Positions 55,925 through 63,586 of a stretch of 64,000 bases of DNA are shown here, piece after piece. The position numbers were made by a program, and so were the translations under genes. Origin of the DNA: Clostridium ragsdalei P11. Its GTDB lineage: Bacteria; Bacillota; Clostridia; Clostridiales; Clostridiaceae. Each line of letters starts with the position of its first letter. Position 1 is the first letter of the stretch. The notes under the pieces were generated by a model. It made no database searches and was not told where the DNA came from. It saw nothing but the letters and a program-made list of their open reading frames with translations. Location of the stretch: assembly GCF_001675165.1 (NCBI RefSeq), contig NZ_LROS01000014.1, positions 20,731-84,730 on the forward strand, written 5' to 3'.

Positions 55925-56386
55925 TTATCCCTCTCCAATTTCATCAATTAACCATGGTGAATTCCTGTCTTTTCTAATAAGAGTACACCATTTAACATCT
56001 TTTCCACTATCTTCAGGACCAATTCCATCTTTTTTATATTTAACTGTATACTCAACCTTATAAATTTTTATGTTTTCAGCTTTTGCATGAGTTATTGTAC
56101 CACGGCCATATTTCATATAAGCTTCTTTTTGTGATGGCCTTTTATCTTCAGATATACTATCAAGTTTAACATGTTTAAGATTTTTATCCATGTCTTGCCA
56201 TTTCTGTACTCGTGTTGAATTAATTCCTTTTAAATCCTTTTCATTAAGATATTTAAAATAATTTTCTACTACCTGTTGAGCAGGATCTATCGACTGCTTC
56301 TGCGGATTTGAAACTTTTCTTTTTGCTATGAAACAGCCAGTAATTACAACCACAAAACATAAAATTACCAACATTATTTTTTTCAT
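55925..56386 (-). CDS. DUF4829-like lipoprotein
   Basis: A 153-residue exported protein. Signal peptide MKKIMLVILCFVVVITGC with lipobox Cys18. The mature part has the VVENYFKYLNEKDLKGI helix and ends DRNSPWLIDEIGEG, matching the paralogue at 58251 over the full length. Start 56386 has GGGGGTG upstream; the open frame extends to 56485 without one. Function unknown; the fold resembles NTF2-like DUF4829 proteins. Confidence 0.75.
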   Translation of the reverse strand: MKKIMLVILCFVVVITGCFIAKRKVSNPQKQSIDPAQQVVENYFKYLNEKDLKGINSTRVQKWQDMDKNLKHVKLDSISEDKRPSQKEAYMKYGRGTITHAKAENIKIYKVEYTVKYKKDGIGPEDSGKDVKWCTLIRKDRNSPWLIDEIGEG

Positions 56387-56562
56387 TTTGCACCCCCATA
56401 AAATCTTCCATATACTAATTTCATAAGTTAATATTATCATATTTTTGAAATATTTCGTACTAAAAAAGCCTTCGATATATCCCAAATTCTTAACATCTTA
56501 GTACGCAAAAATATTCTATTGCTACATAAAATATAATTATAAATAATTTTATGGAGATTAAT

Positions 56563-57090
56563 ATGAACTCATTTAGACAAAACCAATATTCCAGGGCTAA
56601 TGCTGTAAAATACGCCATTATATATGCGCTTAAACCTAACCCTGCTTATAGATATTTTCCTCTAACAAATAATAACACTAGTGGTGATTGTGCTAACTTT
56701 ATCTCTCAATGTTTACACGCCGGTGGTGCACCTATGAATTATAGTACTAGAAACCCATGGTGGTATAGACATAGTAGCATAAATATAAATAGAGATACTT
56801 GGTCTATATCTTGGGCAGTAGCAAATTCTCTTTACTGGTGCTTGAAAATAAATCAGACCTCACACTTGCCCGGTGCCAAAGGTTTAGAAGTTCAAAATGT
56901 TTCTTTGCTTAAACCAGGCGACCTTATATTTTTTGAAGATAACAAAGGCTCTATTTTCCATTCTACAATAGTTACATCGCTCTTACACAATAAGCCACTA
57001 ATATCTCATCATTCTTTTGAGGCCTTAAACATACCATACCAAAGTTCATGGCCAGCATATAAAATGCATTTTTTAAAAATAAGCATTTAA
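56563..57090 (+). CDS. Putative amidase-domain (papain-like) protein
   Basis: A 175-residue protein of the Amidase_6 type (PF12671-like). The N-terminal region (YSRANAVKYAIIYALKPNPAY) is followed by catalytic SGDCANFISQCLHAGG (Cys about 43). The later HSTIVTSLL and LISHHSFEAL hold the likely catalytic His. It is probably a cell-wall or peptide amidase, but no signal peptide is present. Start 56563 (MNSFRQ) follows GGAG. A weak terminator follows (57103-57126). Confidence 0.75.
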   Translation: MNSFRQNQYSRANAVKYAIIYALKPNPAYRYFPLTNNNTSGDCANFISQCLHAGGAPMNYSTRNPWWYRHSSININRDTWSISWAVANSLYWCLKINQTSHLPGAKGLEVQNVSLLKPGDLIFFEDNKGSIFHSTIVTSLLHNKPLISHHSFEALNIPYQSSWPAYKMHFLKISI

Positions 57091-57152
57091 AGTATAGCTA
57101 CCAAAAAGGGAGGCTCAGCTTCCCTTAAATTATTATTTCATTTTTATTTATT

Positions 57153-57346
57153 ACACAAAATAAGCACCCTAGATGACGGATGCCTATTCTACAAATAATT
57201 GGGGATCTAATTTATATACTTTCTTGTGGCAGTTGCACTTAAGTTTAACGTGTCCTGCAACTACAGACACGAGGAGGATAATTACCTTCACTTTTCTTTC
57301 ATATATGTAAATGCATTATTTTCATTTTGGCTAAGGCTATTTCCTT
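57153..57346 (-). ncRNA. R1 small RNA, copy 3
   Basis: Nearly identical to copy 2 over about 325 bases including flanks. Promoter: -35 TTGTAA (57376-57381), 17 bases, -10 TATAAG (57353-57358). It has the 5' hairpin CTAAGG/CCTTAG, the TTATCCTCCTC stretch, the core, and the terminator stem AATAGGCATCC/GGGTGCTTATT. The two changed bases in that stem leave G-U pairs in the minus-strand RNA but mismatches in a plus-strand RNA, which supports this strand. Confidence 0.7.
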
Positions 57347-57442
57347 AGGACACTTATAAGTATATACGGTATTTGTTACAATTTAATGTCATACAAGTAA
57401 ATTATCTATTTATTTTTTGAATATCCTGTAAATAATATAAGA

Positions 57443-57475
57443 ATAAGCACCAGCTTTAACCAGTGCTTATCTTTG
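57443..57475. terminator. Repeated GCACTGG-type terminator hairpin
   Basis: Same hairpin as at 55196, at the edge of R1 copy 3. The next 280 bases to 57758 show no gene. Confidence 0.6.
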
Positions 57476-57758
57476 TTTAATCATGTTTTCATCTGCGTAA
57501 AAACACCGATTTGCAAATTTATTGATAAAAATATTACATTGCTGTGAGAATTAAAATTCATTTAGATAATTTCATTGTATAATAACCAGTTTATAATATT
57601 ATAGTTAGCATTTATACATCTGATATAGTATTTTAAATACCTTTTATGAAAAAAACGTAACAACTTATTGTTATATAATTGAGTAATCATTTCTAATTTG
57701 TTATACTTTTCTTTTATACTTAACTAATTCGTGCTGCTCATTTAAGGAGGAACTTTTT

Positions 57759-57980
57759 ATGGCTAATACTGATTTTTGTACATGTAAAAATTATAGTTGT
57801 AAGTTTAACCCACGTAATCATGATCAAGGTTGTGATCTCTGCATTAAAATTTGTCTAAATGATGGTGCACTCCCATCATGTTTTTTTAGGGCTGTTTCTG
57901 AAGAACTAAGGGATGTAAAAGTAATTGATGACTCATCATATGAAGCTTTTGCAAAACTTGTTCTCAATAACAAGAAATAA
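57759..57980 (+). CDS. Small cysteine-rich protein, DUF6485-like
   Basis: A 73-residue protein with seven cysteines in its first 42 residues (CTCKNYSCKFN..GCDLCIKIC..PSCFF), likely a metal site. The C-terminal helix DDSSYEAFAKLVLN fits small DUF6485-type clostridial proteins. AAGGAGGAAC precedes the start. Function unknown. Confidence 0.72.
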   Translation: MANTDFCTCKNYSCKFNPRNHDQGCDLCIKICLNDGALPSCFFRAVSEELRDVKVIDDSSYEAFAKLVLNNKK

Positions 57981-58083
57981 TTAATACCATTAGTTATTCA
58001 ATATAAATTTCTATTTAGCACGAATTAGAAATTTTTTAATAATTATAAAATATTCTTTACTTAAGTTTTTGGGAAACAACCTT

Positions 58084-58245
58084 TTAGTATCCCTCAAACT
58101 CATAGTTTCCGTCATTATTCAATACTAAAAAATCTGCACTATATGTTATTGCCTTTTCTTCACCGCTACCTTTCTGGAAAACAAACCTCAGTTGAAGTAC
58201 AAATCCAGCTATTTTTCCATATTACCATCAACTCTTGGTTCTACA
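58084..58245 (-). pseudogene. Frameshifted gene stump downstream of the lipoprotein gene
   Basis: The minus strand reads PRVDGNMEK, then in another frame AGFVLQLRFVFQKGSGEEKA and ITYSADFLVLNNDGNYEFEG before a stop. The clear protein-like end, the frame change and the lack of a start mark it as the C-terminal piece of a broken gene. Family not recognised. Confidence 0.5.
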
Positions 58246-58250
58246 TAAAA

Positions 58251-58742
58251 TTAAGGCTGGCCTTGTGAATCTATAAGCCAAGGTGAATTTTTATCTTTTC
58301 TAACTACGAAGAACCATGATGTATTTTTTCCATTATCTTCAGCTGTAATAGCATCTTCTTTGTATTTTACATCATAGTCAACTTTATATACTTTTACATT
58401 TTCTTTCTTGACACCATTAATACTTCCTCTACCATTAGATAGATACCCCTCTTTAAAGACAGGATTTGTTTCTTCGTTAACAGAAATAAGCTTAATATAT
58501 TCACGAATATCAAATCCCCATTCCACATTTGGCGCCTTCTGCCATTCAGTTATTGTTGTAAACAAAGCCTTTTTATTCTTCTCATTAAGATACTTAAAAT
58601 AACTTTCCACTACTTGCTTAGGTTGCAATAACCGCTGTGACTCTGATGCTTGTTTTTGCGAACTAGTCTGTTGTGTTTTTGTTGTAGAGCAACCAGTAAG
58701 TATAATAAACAAAGATAAGATTACCAATACTATCTTTTTCAT
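58251..58742 (-). CDS. DUF4829-like lipoprotein
   Basis: A 163-residue lipoprotein with signal MKKIVLVILSLFIILTGC (Cys18) and a Gln/Ser linker. The mature domain (VVESYFKYLNEKNKKALFTT..) ends RKDKNSPWLIDSQGQP, close to the paralogue at 55925; even the upstream bases (CATTTTACACCCCCATAAAAT in reverse view) are alike. A recent tandem-type duplication is likely. GGGGGTG precedes the start. Confidence 0.78.
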   Translation of the reverse strand: MKKIVLVILSLFIILTGCSTTKTQQTSSQKQASESQRLLQPKQVVESYFKYLNEKNKKALFTTITEWQKAPNVEWGFDIREYIKLISVNEETNPVFKEGYLSNGRGSINGVKKENVKVYKVDYDVKYKEDAITAEDNGKNTSWFFVVRKDKNSPWLIDSQGQP

Positions 58743-58825
58743 TTTACACCCCCATAAAATCTTTCATATACCAATCCTATGAGTTAATATTATCATATTT
58801 TCGAAATATTTCGTGCTAAATAGGA

Positions 58826-58929
58826 ACATATTTAAAAGATAAATTAGTAATCAAGGGTAAATCTTCAATTGGTAAGTTAACTGAAAATGAAATTTCTATA
58901 ACTGCCGAAGATAAAAACTCAAAAAATTA
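58826..58929 (+). pseudogene. 3' end of a lost gene
   Basis: The frame reads LKDKLVIKGKSSIGKLTENE and ISITAEDKNSKN, then a stop and a terminator (58932-58962, AAAATGCAC/GTGCATTTT). There is no start. It is a truncated gene end with its own terminator. Confidence 0.45.
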
Positions 58930-59100
58930 AAATGCACCCCTCAGAAAGTGCATTTTAATTAATCTCAATCTCTAAAAAATTTTAAACTAAAACCGCAATG
59001 GCTTCTTTTAACTATATTAAACCACAATTTATTATTTTAAATCATATTTTATTTTATAAAAGTCACAGTAAAAACTTATATGGCCTAAGTAATTTTCCAG

Positions 59101-59165
59101 CTACCTTTATTAGTTAACGTTTATATGCCACTATATCGTGAAACAATCCAGAATACAAAATAGGC
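59101..59165 (+). repeat. VYMPLYRE fragment, copy 1
   Basis: TTAGTTAACGTTTATATGCCACTATATCGTGAAACAATCC is shared with 60680 (about 90% over 43 bases). It encodes LVNVYMPLYRETIQ, then stops at the R1 hairpin of copy 4. Confidence 0.6.
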
Positions 59166-59345
59166 ACCCTAAATGATAGGCGCCTATTTTGTATTAGAAT
59201 GCTTTAAAGGAAATCAATTAATATATTATCTTGTGATGGTTGCATTTAAATTTTACGTGCCCTGCAACCGCAGACACAGACAGGATATTATTTTACTTTT
59301 GTGCCCTCTACATATGAATAAACTATTATCATTAAAACAATTCTT
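59157..59345 (-). ncRNA. R1 small RNA, copy 4 (diverged)
   Basis: Minus strand: -35 TTGTAA (59375-59380), 17-base spacer, weak -10 TAAAAC. It has core GTGTCTGCGGTTGCAGGGCAC..ATGCAACCATCACAAG and terminator AATAGGCGCC/GGTGCCTATT. The CTAAGG hairpin and the CCTCC stretch are lost or changed, so it may be a decayed copy. Confidence 0.55.
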
Positions 59346-59556
59346 TACATCGTTTTAAGTATATAAATCATTTGTTACAATTTGATGTCATATAAGTAAA
59401 TTAATTCCCCATTTTTTGAACATTTTGTAAACTTCATAAAAATAAGAACTAGTTTATTATATTTAATCCTAAAATATCTTTTCATAATAACTAGTTTATT
59501 TTATTATATATGTGAACAATATTCTAAAAATTCATAAATTTTCTAGGGGGATTTAT

Positions 59557-60005
59557 ATGAAAAAATCTGTAAAAGTAGTACCTAATTTCGCTTACTAGCA
59601 CATGCATATTACTTATACATTACTAACAGAATTAAAGCAACTTCAGGATATCCTCTATCTAAGCCACAGTGCATGACTTTTACAATTAATGCAAATGCTA
59701 CAAAGATTGATAAGTCTTATAATAACCATAGTATAAAATTAAAAAGTGGTGATATTATACAGTTAACTCTTCCTGAAAACAGAGATGGTGGTTACTTCTG
59801 GAACTTTAAGCCTGACTTAGATAGTAATATACTTAAAATAATTGATATTATTAATATCTCTCCTTCTTCTTCTCCAAATCTTGTTGGCGGTGTAGGTAAA
59901 AAACGCTGGTTAATTGGTTCAACGAAGATAACAAACACGTATATCTTAGGAGGTACAGGGGTATTTTCAGACAGCTTGATTAATAATATAAAATCTGTGA
60001 AATAG
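59557..60005 (+). pseudogene. Chagasin-like protease inhibitor (I42), frameshifted
   Basis: AGGGGG and ATG 59557 start a signal-peptide-like MKKSVKVV, but that frame stops after 13 codons. A shifted frame continues LLAHAYYLYITNRIKATSGY and then a chagasin-type domain (SIKLKSGDIIQLTLPENRDG, GYFWNF, GGVGKKRWLIG) to 60005. The 110-codon frame from 59673 has no ribosome site. I42 proteins inhibit papain-like proteases. A deletion near 59590 explains the break; a hairpin GTGAAATAGT/ACTATTTCAC follows. Confidence 0.6.
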
Positions 60006-60082
60006 TCTTCACCTATACAACTATTTCACAATACCGTATATTCTAGGTTGTGTAATCGGATTTAGCATCCCTTACACAACCT

Positions 60083-60214
60083 TTAATTTTCATAGAACTT
60101 ATTCATAAATGCTTCATTTTGCTGTTCTGGTGGATCTCCTTGCTGCGGCTTAGTATCTGCAAATAATTGCAGATTCATTACTAAAGGTGTTTTAGTTTCT
60201 TGTAATTTTGCCAT
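60083..60214 (-). CDS. 43-residue peptide with a phage capsid/scaffold-like N-terminus
   Basis: MAKLQETKTPLVMNLQLFAD.. ending EAFMNKFYEN. The MNLQLFA(D/E) motif is the usual beginning of scaffold or minor structural proteins of Firmicutes phages. Here it is followed by a short hydrophilic tail and stop. GGAGGGAATATAT precedes the ATG, so it is translatable. It is best seen as a truncated phage gene. Confidence 0.5.
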   Translation of the reverse strand: MAKLQETKTPLVMNLQLFADTKPQQGDPPEQQNEAFMNKFYEN

Positions 60215-60522
60215 ATATATTCCCTCCAATCACTCTATTAGATGTTATCCTTATTGGCTTTTAGGGCATCTAATAGGCTGTAGTTATTTTTATTAATTTA
60301 TAAGCATACAAAAATACTTAAATATAAAACATTTGATTTTTTTATATTTTTATCTTTATTCATTTAATTTAACTCCTTCGTCATAAATTACATTTATAAC
60401 TTACCTATAATATAAATAATACCATAAACAACTTATTATTGAGGCAGATAATTATATATTTATGCAAACAAACGGAGACTACAATTTTCTTAACCTTTTG
60501 AGCCGCTTTCACATTTGTCCAT

Positions 60523-60669
60523 TTAAAATACTTCTTTACAATATTTATAAAAAGTAACTTTACTTATTCCTAAATTCTTTGCAATTTGTTCATCGGTGAG
60601 TCCATCTCTGGCCCAACCTTCAACTAATACTAATTTATCTTTTACAGTATCCCATTTTGACTTTGCCAC
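60523..60669 (-). pseudogene. Truncated phage small-terminase-like HTH gene
   Basis: From a GTG, the frame encodes AKSKWDTVKDKLVLVEGWAR, DGLTDEQIAKNLGISKVTFY, KYCKEVF and stop (48 residues). EGWARDGLTDEQIAKNLGIS is a helix-turn-helix typical of phage small terminase N-termini. The packaging domains are missing. The ribosome site is poor (GGTGAG three bases away). Confidence 0.55.
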
Positions 60670-60676
60670 GAACTCA

Positions 60677-60763
60677 CCACTATTAGTTGACGTTTATATG
60701 CCACTATATCGTGAAGCAATCCAAACTGCACTTAAACAAAAACTTAATATTAATGGATAACTT
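60677..60763 (+). pseudogene. VYMPLYRE fragment, copy 2, with terminator
   Basis: The frame reads NSPLLVDVYMPLYREAIQTA and LKQKLNING, then stop. A strong terminator follows (60764-60804, AAAAGATGGAT/ATCCATCTTTT). It is the 3' end of an unknown gene whose body is gone. The same piece is at 59101. Confidence 0.5.
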
Positions 60764-60804
60764 AAAAGATGGATGTGATAATTAAACATATCCATCTTTT
60801 TATA
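60764..60804 (+). terminator. Terminator of the lost gene
   Basis: AAAAGATGGATGTG pairs with CATATCCATCTTTTT, followed by T-rich DNA. Confidence 0.75.
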
Positions 60805-60810
60805 ACGTAA

Positions 60811-60944
60811 AATAGGCGCCCTAAATAACGGATACCTATTTCACAGTATAATAAAGGGAATCTAATCTATATGTTTTTTGTGGTAGTTGCATTTAAGTTT
60901 AATGTGGCTTGCAACCGCAGACACAGATAGCTTTTTACTTTTTT
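60811..60944 (-). ncRNA. R1 small RNA, copy 5 (short form)
   Basis: Minus strand: the promoter is the best of the family, -35 TTGTAA (60974-60979), 17 bases, -10 TATAAT (60951-60956). The core is GTGTCTGCGGTTGCAAGCCAC..ATGCAACTACCACAAA. The outer stem TTTGTG/CACAGA replaces CTTGTG/CACGAG of copy 2, a compensating change. The terminator stem has one mismatch. The 5' hairpin is absent. Confidence 0.65.
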
Positions 60945-61044
60945 TATGATATTATAATTATACAAAATATTTGTTACAATTTAATGTCCTATAAATAAAC
61001 TAATTGTCTATTTTTTTAATATTTTGTAAATAATATTAAGATAA

Positions 61045-61078
61045 GCACCAACTTTAGCCAGTGCTTATCTTCGTTTAT
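61045..61078. terminator. Repeated GCACTGG-type terminator hairpin
   Basis: GATAAGCACCAACTTTAGCCAGTGCTTATC, like those at 55196 and 57443, lies between R1 copy 5 and the end of hicB. Confidence 0.65.
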
Positions 61079-61202
61079 ACAATATATTAAATTTTATTTA
61101 TCGACTATATATAGTATGTAACACTTTTACATTAATTTTGTTTCAAATTTGTCTTACTTTTGTGCCACTATTTTTTATTTATTTTTCTTATTAAAAATAA
61201 AT

Positions 61203-61610
61203 CTATTCACTAATATTTAACTGCTTCTTAAGTCCTTCCTGAAGAACATGAGAAAAATTCAAGTGTGCCTTTTCAGCTTCCGTATTAAGCCATGAAGGTA
61301 TTGTTAGAGTTTTCTTAACAGCCTTATTGTCATATTCTCTTATAACCTTTTTTAACTCAACTTTCACAAGTATAGCTACTTGATCCTTTTCTAATTTTAT
61401 TTTATTTATTTTTTGTGCTTCTGGTATATCTTTTTTGTCTTGATATAAATCAAATAAGCATAGTTTCAATGCATCTTCAGCCATATTATAGGAATCTTCT
61501 AATGTTTCTCCATAAGTTACTATCTCATCAAAGTCTGGAAATTTAACATTATAATCATTTTCCCCTAAAGTAGTTATTACCGCAGGAAATATATAAATAT
61601 CTTTATACAT
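61203..61610 (-). CDS. hicB: HicB-family antitoxin
   Basis: A 135-residue antitoxin. The N-terminal HicB fold (FPAVITTLGENDYNVKFPDF.. TYGETLEDSYNMAEDAL) is a degraded RNase H-like domain. The C-terminus (KKTLTIPSWLNTEAEKAHLNFSHVLQEGLKKQL) is a ribbon-helix-helix-type DNA-binding part. It neutralises HicA and represses the operon. It lies 87 bases downstream of hicA. Confidence 0.9.
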   Translation of the reverse strand: MYKDIYIFPAVITTLGENDYNVKFPDFDEIVTYGETLEDSYNMAEDALKLCLFDLYQDKKDIPEAQKINKIKLEKDQVAILVKVELKKVIREYDNKAVKKTLTIPSWLNTEAEKAHLNFSHVLQEGLKKQLNISE

Positions 61611-61697
61611 ACTTATCTTCCTTTCAATTTAATTTATTTATTTTTTATCTCTGCTTTCTATATTATTTATTTTATATATTAAACTTAGTTGCTAGAA

Positions 61698-61883
61698 CTA
61701 TTTAAGTCCTAGCTGTTTAAGTATTGAATTCAAAGTTCCTTTTGGTACTTCTTTAGTTCCATGATAAGGTATGATTACTTGTTTAGGAAGATCTTTATGT
61801 ATTAATTTAATATGTGAACCACGCTGTTTTTTTATTTCCCAGCTTTTATCTTCTGCAAGTTTAATAATTTCCTTACTTGTCAT
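61698..61883 (-). CDS. hicA: HicA-family mRNA interferase toxin
   Basis: A 61-residue double-stranded RNA-binding fold with the catalytic His24 in QRGSHIKLIH and the typical VPKGTLNSILKQLGL end. Full usual length, so likely active. It cleaves mRNA in a ribosome-independent way when HicB is lost. AGGAGGG precedes the start. Confidence 0.92.
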   Translation of the reverse strand: MTSKEIIKLAEDKSWEIKKQRGSHIKLIHKDLPKQVIIPYHGTKEVPKGTLNSILKQLGLK

Positions 61884-61914
61884 TATTTTTCCCTCCTAAC
61901 AATTACATTGTATC

Positions 61915-61931
61915 ATACGTATTATACGTAT
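61915..61931 (-). promoter_or_regulatory. hicAB operator and -10 element
   Basis: ATACGTAT is repeated twice with one base between (ATACGTATAATACGTAT), a palindrome. It contains a perfect -10 TATAAT on the minus strand, 38 bases before the hicA start. This is a good candidate for autorepression by HicB. Confidence 0.6.
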
Positions 61932-61955
61932 TCAGGCTATTTTAAATTATAAATA

Positions 61956-61984
61956 AAAAACGACAGCTTTTACTCAGCTATCGC
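61956..61984 (-). terminator. Terminator overlapping a stop codon
   Basis: CGATAGCT/AGCTGTCG stem followed by six T on the minus strand. It includes the last codons of the 126-codon gene and separates it from hicAB. Confidence 0.75.
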
Positions 61985-62350
61985 ATGTACATCCGTCCAT
62001 TTAACTACATCCTCCAAAATCTCTCCACACCTCCTATAAGCAGTACTTCTAACTCCTCCGTACATTTTATTGGATATCCAATCAACACTTTTATTTAACT
62101 TGTATTTATAAGTAGTAAAGTCCATCATTTCTTTTGACATCGGAGGGATCGTCAGCACTTTTTTCAGTCGAGCTGTATTTCTCTTTAATTGCCTTATTCT
62201 TTTCCTGTTTCCGCAGATCTTTCTTTCAACATATTCAAGTTCATCCTCAAGATCCTTACACTCGATTTTGAGAATACTTATTTCATTCAAATCTCTAAAA
62301 TATCCATACAACTTTCCTTCTGCATTTTTAAATGTTTCTTTGTCTAACAC
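61970..62350 (-). CDS. Phage-type transcriptional regulator-like protein
   Basis: A 126-residue basic, helical protein (CKDLEDELEYVERKICGNRKR.. KYKLNKSVDWISNKMYGG.. AYRRCGEILEDVVKW). Helix layout resembles phage regulators of the ArpU/RinA or DUF1492 kind, but the match is weak. It starts at GTG with GAGGAGG seven bases upstream. It is downstream of two tiny genes on the same strand. Confidence 0.45.
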   Translation of the reverse strand: MLDKETFKNAEGKLYGYFRDLNEISILKIECKDLEDELEYVERKICGNRKRIRQLKRNTARLKKVLTIPPMSKEMMDFTTYKYKLNKSVDWISNKMYGGVRSTAYRRCGEILEDVVKWTDVHAIAE

Positions 62351-62371
62351 TGCGTTTCCTCCTCAAAACCT

Positions 62372-62479
62372 TTATTCTCTATTCCTAGCTTTAAATACAT
62401 GTACACCCACAGCTATTATTCCTACAAATACGCCCATGGATGCAATATATAAACATGCAAATTCCATTAACACTTTCAC
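62372..62479 (-). CDS. 35-residue membrane peptide
   Basis: GTG start with AAGGAG at 7 bases. The product MKVLMEFACLYIASMGVFVG then IIAVGVHVFKARNRE is one membrane helix with a basic tail. Tiny phage membrane genes look like this. The stop is 22 bases before the next gene. Confidence 0.5.
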   Translation of the reverse strand: MKVLMEFACLYIASMGVFVGIIAVGVHVFKARNRE

Positions 62480-62594
62480 AGCATCACTCCTTAAATCTCA
62501 TGTATAAATAATCCATTTATGTCTATAATATTAGATACTTCCATATTAGTTCCTCTTTAATTATTTTTTTGCCAGGGAATTATCCCCCCGGCTT

Positions 62595-62738
62595 TTATTC
62601 TTCTTTGATTCTCTTTCCAATGTCAGCTTTCTTAGCCTGCAACTTGGTTACTTTCTTAAAATCTCTTTCTAGTTCAGCATCTTGAATATCTATATTTAAC
62701 TGTACTAATTTTTGCCTGTAAAATTCAGTTATTATCAT
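62595..62738 (-). CDS. 47-residue helical peptide
   Basis: ATG with TAGGAGTGG upstream. The product MIITEFYRQKLVQLNIDIQD.. KKVTKLQAKKADIGKRIKEE is a charged single helix or coiled coil. It resembles small accessory genes in phage early regions. No family recognised. Confidence 0.5.
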   Translation of the reverse strand: MIITEFYRQKLVQLNIDIQDAELERDFKKVTKLQAKKADIGKRIKEE

Positions 62739-62896
62739 ATTTCCACTCCTAGAGGTCATAATTTGTTTGGTTTACGAATAAAAAAAGCACTATAAAATTC
62801 AAATTTGAATAATACAGTGTTCTATAGAATATTACATTTCTTAATAATTATAAAAAGCAAAATAGAGGGTGTGAATTTTAAATTATAAAACCCAGT

Positions 62897-63586
62897 TTAC
62901 TTGCAACGTTCGTTTAATATTTGTTTTAATTCTGGTTGCTTAGCATAGTATTCATAGTTTATACAAATACCATCCTTAGATCCTCCATTCGTAATTTCAA
63001 TATTATTATTATTTTTTGTATATACCTCTATTGCAGACATAGGTGATGGCCATGAATGGAAAGCAGCTGCATAATCAAAATAATCATATACTTTTATACT
63101 ATTTAATAATTCTATAATCTTTACTTGCTCATCTTTAGGTATATCCTTTTCTCCACTTTTCCCATATAATATTACTTTGTCAACATTACTCTCCTCAATA
63201 GGTAAACTTGGCACTCCAAAATGTAAAACTTGTTGTTTTTTTAATTTTTTATCGCTTAATGAATGTATATTGGTTCCTAAATATAAGGTATAAGCTCCAG
63301 GTGTATATCCATCATATGGATGAGCAATTAAAATACTTTTGCCATCGTCACACAAGCTAATGTTTAAATTTAATGAATTACCACTTATGTCTTTTATTGC
63401 TATTGCATTTTTAGTTAAATCATCTAAACAGATATTATCTGAGAACTTTACAATCCAATCTTTGTTTTTATCTACTACTCTGTTATCTGTAATTTGTAAT
63501 GCATATACTTTACTACCCATAATAACAAATACAAATGTTATTATAATTAAAATTAATTTACTTGATTGTTTTTCTATTTTTTTCAT
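62897..63586 (-). CDS. Exported protein with Ig-like (SbsA-type) domain
   Basis: A 229-residue secreted protein. Signal peptide: KKIEKQSSKLILIIITFVFV.. KVYA (about 1-30). Residues about 32-125 form an Ig-like fold (KDWIVKFSDNI.. YTPGAYTLYLG..IHSLSDKKLKK..LHFGVP), as in SbsA surface proteins. The C-terminal 100 residues are not recognised. GGGAGGG precedes the start. Single gene. Confidence 0.7.
   Translation of the reverse strand: MKKIEKQSSKLILIIITFVFVIMGSKVYALQITDNRVVDKNKDWIVKFSDNICLDDLTKNAIAIKDISGNSLNLNISLCDDGKSILIAHPYDGYTPGAYTLYLGTNIHSLSDKKLKKQQVLHFGVPSLPIEESNVDKVILYGKSGEKDIPKDEQVKIIELLNSIKVYDYFDYAAAFHSWPSPMSAIEVYTKNNNNIEITNGGSKDGICINYEYYAKQPELKQILNERCK

Noticed and set aside
59173..59358. 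61-codon plus-strand open frame
   Set aside because: It lies on the opposite strand of R1 copy 4, is not conserved in other copies and has no ribosome site.
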